The notes under the pieces were generated by a model. It saw only the letters and a list, made by a program, of their open reading frames with translations, did no database searches and was not told where the DNA came from. A program made the translations under genes and the position numbers. A stretch of DNA of 64,000 nucleotides, taken from contig JAFLEE010000002.1 of assembly GCA_017302015.1 (NCBI GenBank), positions 4,301 through 68,300 on the forward strand, given 5' to 3'. Origin of the DNA: Spirochaetota bacterium. GTDB lineage: Bacteria; Spirochaetota; UBA12135; COTS27; JAFLEE01. Shown here in pieces: positions 40,491 to 49,406 of the stretch. How positions within the stretch are numbered: the first letter of the stretch is position 1; each line of letters begins with the position of its first letter.

Positions 40491-43394
40491 ATGGCCTCCC
40501 TCGTCGACACCGCCGAACTCGATTCCCTGGGAGACCTGTTCCTCGATCAGCAGATCCAAAACCTGCGCCTTTCCGACCAGCGGCATTTCTTCGACGCCCT
40601 CGCTTCCCGCCAGCGGACCGAACGGCGCTGGCACCCGGGCGACCGGGTCTCCTATAACGACGGGCGCTGGTGGATCGACGCCATCGAAGAGGGCGATCTC
40701 CTCCTCAAGAACGGCGAGCGCATCACCTATCGCCCGCCCGGCGACAAGGCCCTCAAACCGGTGGCGGGCAACCGCCTCCTCGAACTCGCGGGCGAGAAGA
40801 AGGAGCGCACGCCCCACGACGAGCGCGCCTTCCGCCTTCGCCAGACCGCCTTCGAACTCCGCTACCGCGACACGCGCCGCTACGCCTCTCTGAAGGGCTC
40901 CCGCATCCAGATCCTCCCCCACCAGCTCCAGGCCGTCGAGCGGGTCATCCAATCCCTCACCCCGCGCTTCCTCATCGCCGACGAGGTCGGCCTGGGCAAG
41001 ACCATCGAGACCGGCCTCCTCATCAAAGAGTTCGCCATGCGCTACCGCTACCGCCACATGATCGTGGTGGCGCCGGCGAGCCTGCTGCTCCAGTGGCAGA
41101 ACGAGCTGCGGGAGAAGTTCAGCGAAGATTTCTCCATCCTCGACAAGCGCGCCATGGACCGCGCCGGGGACCTCCACGCCTTCATCGACAAGAACCCCCG
41201 CGTCCTCGTCAGCCTCGACTTCGCCAAGCAGGAGAGCGTCGCCGAGGGCCTCGCCAAGCGCATCTGGGACCTCGTGGTCTTCGACGAGGCCCATCGCCTG
41301 CGCCGCGACCGCCAGAAGATCACCCGGGCCTGGGCGTTCGCCGACGCGCTTTCGGTGCGCACCAAGAGCCTGCTGCTGCTCTCGGCCACCCCCTTCTCCG
41401 GAAAGATCGAGGAGCTCTATTTCTTCACCAGCCTCCTCGACAAGACGAAGATCGGGAGCCTCCATTCCTTCGAGGAGGCCTATTTCAACAAGGGCGGCGC
41501 CTTCCTGGGGAACCTGCTCTCCGAACTCACCATCCGCCGCACCAAGCGCGAGGTCGGGGGCTTCACGCGCCGCCAGGCCTTCACCCAGCGCTACCGCCTC
41601 ACGGGCCCCGAGAAGGCCTTCTACGACCAGCTCTCCGAGTACGTCCAGACGGAGTACCGCCGGGCGATCGAGCACCAGAAGGAGAACGGCGCCAAGGCCT
41701 CGCCCCGGGCCCTCATGCTCACCTTCTTCCAGAAGATGATGGATAGTTCCATGGCCGCCATCCTCTCGGCCCTGGGGAAGCGCATCGCGGCCATCGAGGC
41801 CGCCATGGAGAAGGCCCGCAGCGAGCAGGCCACCGCGCGGGCGGCCGCCGACACCCTCTCGGGCATCGAAGACGACATGGACGCCGACGACGAGGCCGAA
41901 TCCGCCGCGGCCGCCGCGGAGACCTTAGACGACCTGCGCAGCGAACTCTTCTTCCTCCAGCGCGTCCACGCCCTGGGGCGGGACCTTCGCACCGACAGCA
42001 AGAGCGAAGAATTGGTGCGGCTCCTGCGGCACATCTGGAAGAGCGATCCGGCCGAGAAGATCGTGCTTTTCACCCAATTCAAGTCGACGATGTTCCACCT
42101 CGAGAAGCTCTTCGCCGACGTGAAGCCCCTCGTCTTCCACGGCTCCATGAGCCTCGAGGAGAAGGACGCGGCCATCGAGGCCTTCCGCCGCGACCGGGTG
42201 CTGCTGCTTTCCACCGAGGCCGGCGGCGAGGGGCGCAACCTCCAGTGCGCGCGCATCCTCGTCAATTACGACCTCCCGTGGAACCCGTTCAAGCTCGAGC
42301 AGCGCATCGGGCGCATCCACCGCTTCGGCCAGAAGCACGACGTGAACATCTATAATTTCGTGCTCGAGGCCTCCATCGGCGAGCGGATCCTCGAGATCCT
42401 CGAGGAGAAGATCAAGGTCTTCGAGGACGCCTTCGGCGAAACCGAGGCCCTCCTCGGCATGGTCGACGGGGGGGGGCGCGACTTCGAGCGCCTCTTCATG
42501 AAGATGCTGGCCAAGGGCGAGGACGCCGGGGCCGCGGTGGAGCAGCGCCTCTCCATCTCCCGCGAGAAGCTCAAGCGCCTGGCCGTCACGAGCCAGATGC
42601 TCGCCGAAACCCCGGTGAAGCCGGAGGCCGTGCGCCACGAACTTTCCCAATTGGCCGACAAGCTCCAGTCGTTCTTCCTCGACTACGCCCCGGGCCACCC
42701 GGAGGATTTCGTCATCCTCGAGACCCGCACGGTCTCCGATTTCCGCCTCTACCGCCTCCAAGTGCGCCGCGACCTCTGCGAGACCGATTGGGTGACCTTC
42801 GACGTGCGCGCGCTGCACGACGAGGCCCTGCCGGCCGAGGGGTTCCCCCATCGCCTCACCCCCCTGCACCTCGAGCATCCCCTCGTCAAGCGGATGATCG
42901 AGCGCTCCTTCGCCCATAGCCTGGAGCATGCGGTGCTCGGCCGCCGGCCGGGGGGCGCCGGCGAATCCATCCGGTTCTCCTTCGTCCTCACCTTCGATTC
43001 GTTCAAGACCGACGAGCGCAGCCTCGAGATCGTGCTCCCCTGGGGCGAGGCGTCCGACGCCGGGGCCTGCTACGGCGAGGCCGCCGACCGGGTGCGGGAA
43101 GTGCTGGAGCGCGAAAAGAAAGATCTCACCGCGCGCACCACGCGACTCGTCGACGCCGAATTGGGGAAGATCCGGGAGAGCCACGAACGCCAGATCCGAG
43201 AGACCGAGGAACTCCTGGCCACCTACGAAATGAAGAACAAGCAGCTCGGGGGCGACCATTATTTCCTGCTCATCCCCAAAGTGCGCAAGCACCTGCAGCA
43301 ACTCCGAAGGGATTTCGCCGACGTCTCGGCCTTGACGCGGGAAAAACTCGAAATTCGCGCCGATTTTTGGCTTTTTTCCGTGGCCGTGGAATAG
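40491..43394 (+). CDS. SNF2-family (HepA/RapA-like) helicase
   Basis: A 967-residue ATPase. After a short N-terminal SH3-like region (WHPGDRVSYNDGRWWIDAIEEG) come Walker A ADEVGLGKTIETGLL (163-177), DEAH FDEAHRLRRD (264-273), motif III LLLSATPFSG, and in the second lobe VLLFTQFKSTMFHLEKLF-like, STEAGGEGRNLQ and RIGRIHRFGQKHDV. The last about 320 residues include HPLVKRMIERSFAHSLEHAV and a coiled coil (RVREVLEREKKDLTARTTRLVDAEL). The type occurs both as RapA-like transcription recycling factors and in defence loci with methylases. Here a DNA methylase diverges from it. Confidence 0.9.
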   Translation: MASLVDTAELDSLGDLFLDQQIQNLRLSDQRHFFDALASRQRTERRWHPGDRVSYNDGRWWIDAIEEGDLLLKNGERITYRPPGDKALKPVAGNRLLELAGEKKERTPHDERAFRLRQTAFELRYRDTRRYASLKGSRIQILPHQLQAVERVIQSLTPRFLIADEVGLGKTIETGLLIKEFAMRYRYRHMIVVAPASLLLQWQNELREKFSEDFSILDKRAMDRAGDLHAFIDKNPRVLVSLDFAKQESVAEGLAKRIWDLVVFDEAHRLRRDRQKITRAWAFADALSVRTKSLLLLSATPFSGKIEELYFFTSLLDKTKIGSLHSFEEAYFNKGGAFLGNLLSELTIRRTKREVGGFTRRQAFTQRYRLTGPEKAFYDQLSEYVQTEYRRAIEHQKENGAKASPRALMLTFFQKMMDSSMAAILSALGKRIAAIEAAMEKARSEQATARAAADTLSGIEDDMDADDEAESAAAAAETLDDLRSELFFLQRVHALGRDLRTDSKSEELVRLLRHIWKSDPAEKIVLFTQFKSTMFHLEKLFADVKPLVFHGSMSLEEKDAAIEAFRRDRVLLLSTEAGGEGRNLQCARILVNYDLPWNPFKLEQRIGRIHRFGQKHDVNIYNFVLEASIGERILEILEEKIKVFEDAFGETEALLGMVDGGGRDFERLFMKMLAKGEDAGAAVEQRLSISREKLKRLAVTSQMLAETPVKPEAVRHELSQLADKLQSFFLDYAPGHPEDFVILETRTVSDFRLYRLQVRRDLCETDWVTFDVRALHDEALPAEGFPHRLTPLHLEHPLVKRMIERSFAHSLEHAVLGRRPGGAGESIRFSFVLTFDSFKTDERSLEIVLPWGEASDAGACYGEAADRVREVLEREKKDLTARTTRLVDAELGKIRESHERQIRETEELLATYEMKNKQLGGDHYFLLIPKVRKHLQQLRRDFADVSALTREKLEIRADFWLFSVAVE

Positions 43395-43406
43395 GGCCGC
43401 GGCCCC

Positions 43407-43436
43407 CTGAACCCGGGCCCCGGGGGATGCCATACT
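43407..43436 (+). promoter_or_regulatory. Promoter of the second heparinase-like gene
   Basis: CTGAAC (43407-43412), 18-nt spacer, CATACT (43431-43436), then 6 nt to the ATG at 43443, with no ribosome site. Confidence 0.5.
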
Positions 43437-43442
43437 TGGCCC

Positions 43443-45317
43443 ATGCTCGAAAGATTCCTGCCGGTCACCGGCGCTTCCCTCCCTCCCCTGGGGCCGCTGC
43501 GCTATGTCCCCGACGGCCTCAACCGCGGTGCCTGGGAGGGGCTTCCTTCCGACTGGAAAAGCGCGCTCCTTCGGAAGGGCATCCGCTGGCTTGGCCGGGC
43601 GTGGCCAACGCTACCGGCGCGCCGCTACCTCGATTTCTACCGCGACGGCAATCGAAGCCGTTTCGAGCAGCTCTACTTCATGCGGCGATCGGCCCTGGGC
43701 GATCTGGTGCTCGCCGAATGCGTGGAGGGCGAAGGGCGCTTCACCGCGGACCTCGCCGACCTCATCTGGGCCGTTTGCGAGGAGACCTCTTGGGTGGTCC
43801 CCGCCCATAATAACCATGATCGCACCGGGGGGCGCCGCGACCTGCCCCCCTTTACCGGGGAGCCCTACGTCGACCTCTTCAGCGCGGAGACCTCCGCCAC
43901 GCTCGCATGGGCGTTTTCCCTGCTGCCCCAAGCGCTCGACCGGGAGTCCCCGGGGTTCCGGGAGCGCATCCGCCATGAGATCCGCCACCGGGCCCTCGCT
44001 CCGTTTCTCGCACATGAGGATTGGGGCTGGATGGGGCTGAGCCACGGCGACAAGGTCAATAATTGGAACCCGTGGATCCTGAGCAACCTGCTCGTCCCCG
44101 CGCTGCGGGTCGAGGACGACCCCGCGCAACGCCTGGCCCTCGTCGGGAAGATCCTCCGGTGCCTGGAGCGCTTCTGCGCCGGATACGATCCGGACGGGGG
44201 TTGCGACGAGGGCCCGGGCTATTGGAATGCGGCGGCGGCGAGCCTCTTCGACGCCCTCGACCTCCTCGACGCCGAAAGCGGCGGGACGCTTAAGGTTTGG
44301 GGGGATCCGCTCCTTCGGGCCATGGGGCGCTTCCCGATGCTCATGCACCTGGGCGCCGATCAATTCGTCAATTTCGCCGACGGGCAGCGGCAGGGCCGCC
44401 CCGACGGCGCGCTTCTCGCCCGCTACGGCCGATGCGTGGGAGACGCCGATTTGGAGCGCTTCGGTCGCTGGGCGCTGGCGGACCAAGGCGGCCTGCCGGT
44501 CGCTTGGAATTGGGGCCATTTCCAGCGCTCCCTCGGCAATCTCTTCCGCCTCGAACCCGGGCCGGTTCCCCCCGGGCCGCCCCTTCTACGCGACGGGCTC
44601 CTGCCCGATCTCCAGGTCTTGGTCGCCCGGGAATCGGCGGGGACGACGCGGGGGTTCGCGCTCGCCGCCAAGGGCGGCCATAATGGCGAGAGCCATAACC
44701 ATAACGACGTCGGATCGTTCATCGCCTACCTCGACGGGAAGCCGCTCTTCGTGGACGCGGGGGTGGGGGAATACACGAAGCAGACTTTCTCGAGCGAACG
44801 CTACTCCATTTGGACGATGCAGAGCGCCTGGCATAATCTGCCCCAGATCGGGGGGGTGGATCAGGCGGCGGGCGGGACATACAAGTCCGCGACCGCCCGC
44901 CTCTATCAAGGAGATGAGGAAAGCGGCATCGAACTCGATCTCACCCCCGCTTGGCCGAAGGAAGCGGGCTTGGAAGCCTGGCGCCGCCGGCTGGCCCTGG
45001 AGAGGCGCGGGTCCTCGAGGGTGCTCCTCGAGGATGAGTGGGTGCTTCACCAGCCCCGCGACGTGCGCCTCCACCTCCTCTCCTTGGCGGAGCCGGAGCT
45101 CGGGCAAGCGGGCGAGGTGCGCTACCGCCTCGACACCGATTCCCTGGCCGTCCTCGCCTATGATGGGGAACTCCTAGAGGCGACGGTGGAGGAGAAGCCC
45201 CTCCTGGACGGGAATTTGCGGGGGGCCTGGGGCCCGCGCCTTTGGCGGCTATGCCTGCGCCTGCGCCGCGAAGCCGCCTCGGGCTCCTGGAAAATCGTCC
45301 TCAGACGGGGTCCGTGA
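43443..45317 (+). CDS. Heparinase II/III-like polysaccharide lyase
   Basis: A 624-residue protein with an alpha/alpha toroid (to about residue 380) followed by the heparinase II/III C-terminal domain, marked by FALAAKGGHNGESHNHNDVGSFIAYLDGKPLFVDAGVGEYTKQTFS (about 405-450). The paired His-Asn-His-Asn-Asp is the family hallmark, better conserved here than in the gene at 37040. No signal peptide is evident. Substrates of the family are uronic-acid polysaccharides such as heparin or alginate oligomers. The ATG at 43443 appears leaderless. Confidence 0.88.
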   Translation: MLERFLPVTGASLPPLGPLRYVPDGLNRGAWEGLPSDWKSALLRKGIRWLGRAWPTLPARRYLDFYRDGNRSRFEQLYFMRRSALGDLVLAECVEGEGRFTADLADLIWAVCEETSWVVPAHNNHDRTGGRRDLPPFTGEPYVDLFSAETSATLAWAFSLLPQALDRESPGFRERIRHEIRHRALAPFLAHEDWGWMGLSHGDKVNNWNPWILSNLLVPALRVEDDPAQRLALVGKILRCLERFCAGYDPDGGCDEGPGYWNAAAASLFDALDLLDAESGGTLKVWGDPLLRAMGRFPMLMHLGADQFVNFADGQRQGRPDGALLARYGRCVGDADLERFGRWALADQGGLPVAWNWGHFQRSLGNLFRLEPGPVPPGPPLLRDGLLPDLQVLVARESAGTTRGFALAAKGGHNGESHNHNDVGSFIAYLDGKPLFVDAGVGEYTKQTFSSERYSIWTMQSAWHNLPQIGGVDQAAGGTYKSATARLYQGDEESGIELDLTPAWPKEAGLEAWRRRLALERRGSSRVLLEDEWVLHQPRDVRLHLLSLAEPELGQAGEVRYRLDTDSLAVLAYDGELLEATVEEKPLLDGNLRGAWGPRLWRLCLRLRREAASGSWKIVLRRGP

Positions 45318-45396
45318 CAATGCGATGACAATCGGCGGCCGAAGACGCGGCGGGAGCAAGGGGAAAATGGGGCGCGCTTGTCGGCCGATTTCAGGG

Positions 45397-45402
45397 TTTA
45401 AT
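45397..45402 (+). promoter_or_regulatory. -10 box before the small barrel-like gene
   Basis: TTTAAT ends 8 nt before the ATG at 45410, which has no Shine-Dalgarno. The -35 is not convincing. Upstream, ATCGGCGGCCGA and TCGGCCGAT are inverted copies that may bind a regulator. Confidence 0.4.
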
Positions 45403-45409
45403 TCGGTCC

Positions 45410-46027
45410 ATGAAAAAAGCCATCCCCGTCCTCCTGCTCCTGGCCTCGATGCTTTCCGCGGGAGAAAAGGGCGCCGACACCAATAAACCCGCGCGCTTCC
45501 GCATCCCTCACGCGTTCAACTTCGAACTCGGGACGAAGTACAATTTCTCCTCCACCTTCAAGGAGATGCCGGCCGTCGGCGCGTTCGGGGCCTTCGAGTA
45601 CGCCTGGCAACTCTCCGGATTCGAGGGACACCGACCCGCCGTCTACCTCGGACTCCCCCTGCGTTGGCACACGATGCTTAGCGGCAGCAACGCCTTCGGC
45701 CAATCCCAGATCCTCTCCTACGGCTTCACCATCCGCCACCAACTCTCCACCGGCCGCCTGCGGCCCTTCATCGCCTATAATCTCCTCGTCAACCAGTTCA
45801 CCCCCGACGCGCTCCAGACGAACCTGGCGGGGCACCCCGGGCGCCTCATGGGCCACGAGACCAAGTTCGACTTCGGCCTCGAACTGGTGGGCGACAAGCC
45901 GGCCAAGGGGTTCGCGGCGTGCGGGCGGCTCCAGATCTCCGGGAGCCTCACGACCTTCCCTTCCCTCACCGACCCCGCGCGCAGCGTCTGGTCGCTCTAC
46001 GCCAGCCTGGGGTTCTGGCTCCTCTGA
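45410..46027 (+). CDS. Secreted protein, probably outer-membrane beta-barrel-like
   Basis: A 205-residue protein with a signal peptide (KKAIPVLLLLASMLSAGE). The mature part alternates polar and hydrophobic residues in strands with aromatic girdles (FNFELGTKYNFSS, FGAFEYAWQLSGF, AVYLGLPLRWHTML, LSYGFTIRHQLSTG, RPFIAYNLLVNQF) and ends in SLYASLGFWLL, a fair outer-membrane C-terminus. The family is not recognised. It lies after the heparinase-like gene and ends 0 nt from the convergent AraC gene. Confidence 0.7.
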   Translation: MKKAIPVLLLLASMLSAGEKGADTNKPARFRIPHAFNFELGTKYNFSSTFKEMPAVGAFGAFEYAWQLSGFEGHRPAVYLGLPLRWHTMLSGSNAFGQSQILSYGFTIRHQLSTGRLRPFIAYNLLVNQFTPDALQTNLAGHPGRLMGHETKFDFGLELVGDKPAKGFAACGRLQISGSLTTFPSLTDPARSVWSLYASLGFWLL

Positions 46028-46909
46028 TCAGCCGGCGGCGACGCGGCCCTGCTGCTCGAGGTAGCGCCGCGGCGTCATGCCGGTTTTCTTCTTGAACGCC
46101 CGGTAGAAGGTGGTGATGTCCTCGAAACCCGCGTGGAGCGAGGCGTGCATGATGTTCCCGGTCGACACCAATTGCCGGCAGGCGTAATCGAGGCGGAGGT
46201 CTTCGATGCGGCGGTGGGCGGTCATGCCCGTGACCTTCTTGAAGAGGTGGGTGAACCTGCGGTAGGAGAGGCCGCTGAGTTCCGCCAAGTCGGCCACGGA
46301 GATGCGTTCGGTGAAGTGCCCGGCGAGCCACGCCTCGCAGCGGTGGATGACGGTCTCCTCGCGGCTGGTATGGTCGTCGGGGGGGGCCGGGGGCTCGGAG
46401 AGGAGGACGGCGGCCACCTGCACCACCCACGCCAGGATGAGGGGCGCCCCCGCCGCATCGCGCCGTTGGCCGGCGAAGAGCGCCTGGCGCACGAGGTCTT
46501 CGAGGCGGGAGGCTTGGAAGGGATCGGCCAATGAGAAGACGGGGGTGCGTTCGGACCGTTCGCGGAAGGGGCGCCAAAGCACCGAGAGCACCGGGTGCGC
46601 CGTCAGGAGGGCGGTCTCGAAGCAGATGGTGATGAGCGAGAGGGGGTCTTGAGTATCGTCGAGGAAACGGTGGACCTGCCCGGGCGTCGTGAGGATCCAG
46701 GTGCGGGCGGCCACCGCATGGGTGCGCCCCTCCAATTCGAGGCGGCCGCGCCCGAGTTCCACATAGACGAGTTCGGCGTAGGCGTGGCTGACCGGCTCCA
46801 TGCGGAAGCCCCGGGCGTGGGAGGATTGGAACACGGAGAGCCCCGTGGGCGGGAGCGTCACCGCCACCGGCGTGGTGCGGAAATCGGAGGAACCAGGGGG
46901 TCGCGTCAT
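46028..46909 (-). CDS. AraC-family transcription regulator
   Basis: A 293-residue regulator with an N-terminal cupin (YAELVYVELGRGRLELEGRTHAVAARTWILTTPGQVHRF) and a C-terminal AraC double helix-turn-helix (ISVADLAELSGLSYRRFTHLFKKVTGMTAHRRIEDLRLDYACRQL, then ASLHAGFEDITTFYRAFKKKTGMTPRRYLEQQ). ATG 46909 overlaps the upstream stop by 4 nt. It is the last gene of the nine-gene minus-strand array. Neighbouring heparinase-like genes on the other strand make a sugar regulon possible, but that is inference. Confidence 0.92.
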   Translation of the reverse strand: MTRPPGSSDFRTTPVAVTLPPTGLSVFQSSHARGFRMEPVSHAYAELVYVELGRGRLELEGRTHAVAARTWILTTPGQVHRFLDDTQDPLSLITICFETALLTAHPVLSVLWRPFRERSERTPVFSLADPFQASRLEDLVRQALFAGQRRDAAGAPLILAWVVQVAAVLLSEPPAPPDDHTSREETVIHRCEAWLAGHFTERISVADLAELSGLSYRRFTHLFKKVTGMTAHRRIEDLRLDYACRQLVSTGNIMHASLHAGFEDITTFYRAFKKKTGMTPRRYLEQQGRVAAG

Positions 46910-47286
46910 GGGGGGAAGACCGCCTTGCGGCCCGGAGTCCGCAGCGAAAGTTCTTGGTCGGCTTGGCGCAGGAGCGATTCGATGCGGGGGAGGAGCTGAT
47001 TTTGTCCGAGGGTCGCCTTGGGGAGCCCCGAAAGGAGGAGCATCGCTTGGCCCAAGGAGGCCGGCGAGGGTTCGGGCGCACGGACGGAACGGGCTACGGC
47101 ATCGGCGAGCAGCCGCAGGCGCGCCGAATCGAAAAGGGCTTCCGCCCCGACTTGGGCCGCGGCGTCGAAGCGGAGTTCCTTTTCCGCTTCGGCGGGAACT
47201 TTCCGGCCTTGGAGGGCCGCCCGGGCGAGGATTTCTCCGGCGCGTTCGAGGGGAGATTCGGTTTTTCCTTCCCGGCCCACGTTCAT
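46906..47286 (-). CDS. Small helical protein of unknown function
   Basis: A 126-residue protein, mostly predicted helix and rich in Ala, Leu, Arg and Glu (SPLERAGEILARAALQGRKVPAEAEKELRFDAAAQVGAEALF). No family was recognised and no signal peptide or membrane segment is seen. ATG 47286 overlaps the RluA-type stop by 4 nt (ATGA) and its own stop overlaps the AraC start. Its existence rests on frame, tight coupling and composition. Confidence 0.65.
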   Translation of the reverse strand: MNVGREGKTESPLERAGEILARAALQGRKVPAEAEKELRFDAAAQVGAEALFDSARLRLLADAVARSVRAPEPSPASLGQAMLLLSGLPKATLGQNQLLPRIESLLRQADQELSLRTPGRKAVFPP

Positions 47287-48050
47287 TCCCCTTCCTCGGG
47301 CTCCGGCCGGTTTTTCGCGGCGTCCATCGGCCCGAGGGGGGCGGCGGTCGTCGGGGGCTTTTTCGGCAGCGGCACGGCCGGATGCCGGATTTCCGCGCTG
47401 TAGATTTTCCACAATTCGGGGAACCATACGGGCACGGGCGCGAAGACGTGGAGGCCGGAAAGCTTCATCTCGGCGCTGTGGAGGTAGAGGCGTTGGCGGT
47501 GGAGGCGCTTGGCCCAGGCCTTATTGAGTTCGAAATCCCCGTATTTGTCGTCGCCGAGCACCGGCTTCCCGAGCCCGGCGAGATGGAGTCGGATCTGGTG
47601 GGTGCGCCCGGTATAGAGGAGGGCCTCGAGGAGGGTGAACTCGCCGAAGGCCCGCACCACGCGGAAGCCCGTTTGGGCGGGGAAGGTGCGCCCATTATGG
47701 CTGACGGGGGAATCGACCAAAAATCGCTCGCCGCGGAAGCGGCCTTTGGCGATGACGAGGTACTTCTTCTCCCCCGCCTCCAGCCGTTCGGCCCATTTTC
47801 GGGCGCCCTCCGGGGTGAGGGCGAGGAGCATCGCGCCGCTGGTGTCCCGGTCGAGGCGGTGGACCGGGAAGACCTCGCGGCCGAGGGAGAGCTTCATCTC
47901 GTTGACGAGGTTGCGCCCGACGCGGGCCCCGCCGTGGGAAGAGAGGCCGGCGGGCTTGTTCACGACCAGGGCGTCGGGGCCTTCCCAAAGGCGCTCGATC
48001 TCGAAGGGCCGATTCGCGGCCCGGGGCCCGCCATGCTTGTTTCGGGTCAT
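47283..48050 (-). CDS. RluA-family RNA pseudouridine synthase
   Basis: A 255-residue enzyme with the catalytic motif VFPVHRLDRDTSGAMLLAL, the preceding VVNKPAGLSSHGG block, and GRTHQIRLHLAGLGKPVLGDDKYGD. There is no S4 RNA-binding domain at the N-terminus, and a Pro-rich tail ends the protein. It isomerises uridine to pseudouridine in rRNA or tRNA; the target cannot be fixed (RluA, RluC, RluD or TruC-like). The start and stop both overlap neighbours by 4 nt. Confidence 0.9.
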   Translation of the reverse strand: MTRNKHGGPRAANRPFEIERLWEGPDALVVNKPAGLSSHGGARVGRNLVNEMKLSLGREVFPVHRLDRDTSGAMLLALTPEGARKWAERLEAGEKKYLVIAKGRFRGERFLVDSPVSHNGRTFPAQTGFRVVRAFGEFTLLEALLYTGRTHQIRLHLAGLGKPVLGDDKYGDFELNKAWAKRLHRQRLYLHSAEMKLSGLHVFAPVPVWFPELWKIYSAEIRHPAVPLPKKPPTTAAPLGPMDAAKNRPEPEEGE

Positions 48051-48364
48051 CCGAATTTCTCCGGCGGGGTGAACGGGGCGCCGCCGAGCTCGCCGTGGAG
48101 GCGGATCGCCCCGTGGCGGGTTTCATACTTGCGCACGTTATCCTCGAGGGCGAGGAGCAGGCGCTTGGCGTGGTCGGGAGCGAGGATGATGCGGGCGTTC
48201 ACCTTGCCCTTGGGGGCGGACGGCTGGAGATAGGCGAAGTCGAGGACGAATTCGCTGGGGGTATGGTTGAGGATGGCGAGGTTGCAATAGCTTCCCTGGG
48301 CCGTGGCCTCGTCGATTTGGATCTCAAGGTTGCTTGGCGGCAGCGGGTTTTCGCCCGTCGTCAT
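48047..48364 (-). CDS. DUF3467 protein
   Basis: A 105-residue protein matching DUF3467: ATAQGSYCNLAILNHTPSEFVLDFAYLQPSAPKGKVNARIILAPDHAKRLLLALEDNVRKYE. The family is widespread in Bacteroidetes, spirochaetes and relatives, and its function is unknown. AAAGGA lies 7 nt before ATG 48364, supporting that start although it overlaps the upstream TPR gene by 41 nt. The stop overlaps the RluA-type start. Confidence 0.9.
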   Translation of the reverse strand: MTTGENPLPPSNLEIQIDEATAQGSYCNLAILNHTPSEFVLDFAYLQPSAPKGKVNARIILAPDHAKRLLLALEDNVRKYETRHGAIRLHGELGGAPFTPPEKFG

Positions 48365-49406
48365 GGGGGGATCCTTTCGGTTTTTTTTCGTCCGACGCGG
48401 GGGCGGCGTCCAAGTTTTTCAGTCCGCGGCGAACCGCATCGCGCAATTCGAGGATCGGGGGCGAGACGAGAAGATCGGCTTCTTCGCGGCCCGAGGCGTC
48501 GCTTTCCTCCATGAGCCGCGCATGGCGCCTCAGGTAGAAGGCGCGATCTTCGCCCTTTTTCTTGAAGGAGGGATTGGCCTTGGTCCAGGCGACGACCTCG
48601 GCATCCACATCATCCTGGCTGCGGCTGGCGTACCAATGGGCCAGATAGAGGTGGCACAGGCGCGGAAAATGGGCGAAGGCGATGGCCCGCTCGAAATAGA
48701 GGCGGCTCTCCATGGGGCGGCCTTGGCCGCGGGTAAGGAGCGCCAGGGCGAAGAGCGCCTTGCCGCCGGCCACGCGCTCCTCGGTGAGGACGGGGACGCC
48801 CTCTTCGTCCAGTTCGGGGGCGGGCTGCCCGGAGGCGTGGACCTCCCCCGGCGCTCCCCCCGCGGGATGGTCGGCGCGGGAGGGACCTCGCCCGCGGATG
48901 CCCCCATCGGCATATCCGGTGACGCGCGTCAGCAGGGTGTGGAGGGCCGCCTCCTCGAGATCGGGGCGCCGGTACTGGCGCCAGGCGGCGGCGAGATAGA
49001 GGTTCACGTCGAGGGCCGTTTGGGGCCGGAGAAAGCCGCCGCGGTGGGCGTCGGCCTTCCGAAGATATTCGATGGCGGGGTCGAGGTGGCCCCGGCGGAG
49101 ATGGAGGACGCCGAGATGGAGCAGGGCGTCGGGATTGCGCGGCTCGCGTTTCAGGACCTCGAGGAAAGATTTCAAGGCCAGGTCATCGCGCCCGGTGTCG
49201 AGCCAATTGAGGCCCTCGCTGATGAGGAGCGCGAGTTCGGCGTCGGGCCCTTTCGGCGCCTCGGTTTCGGCGCGCACCGCGGCTTTTTTGACCATTGGGG
49301 CGTGGGCGGGGGCCGCGGCGGCGAGGGGCAAAGATAGCAGCCCCAAGCAGAAAACGGCGCGAAGTCGCATGGCCGAGATTGTGGTATGGACGCCCGGCCT
49401 TGTCAT
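48324..49406 (-). CDS. Secreted TPR-like protein
   Basis: A 360-residue protein with a signal peptide core (RLRAVFCLGLLSLPLAAAAPAHA) and TPR-type repeats (AELALLISEGLNWLDTGRDDLALKSFLEVLKREPRNPDALLHLGVLHLRRGHLDPAIEYLRKA). ATG 49406 overlaps the upstream stop by 4 nt like most junctions in this array, so I take it; ATG 49370 gives a tighter signal peptide. A linker rich in Gly, Pro and Asp lies mid-protein. Probably a periplasmic scaffold; partners unknown. Confidence 0.78.
   Translation of the reverse strand: MTRPGVHTTISAMRLRAVFCLGLLSLPLAAAAPAHAPMVKKAAVRAETEAPKGPDAELALLISEGLNWLDTGRDDLALKSFLEVLKREPRNPDALLHLGVLHLRRGHLDPAIEYLRKADAHRGGFLRPQTALDVNLYLAAAWRQYRRPDLEEAALHTLLTRVTGYADGGIRGRGPSRADHPAGGAPGEVHASGQPAPELDEEGVPVLTEERVAGGKALFALALLTRGQGRPMESRLYFERAIAFAHFPRLCHLYLAHWYASRSQDDVDAEVVAWTKANPSFKKKGEDRAFYLRRHARLMEESDASGREEADLLVSPPILELRDAVRRGLKNLDAAPASDEKKPKGSPHDDGRKPAAAKQP

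Noticed and set aside
29933-43394. Complete restriction-modification or DISARM locus
   Set aside because: Only methylases and a SNF2 helicase are present; no restriction nuclease, DrmA/DrmB or specificity subunit was seen.
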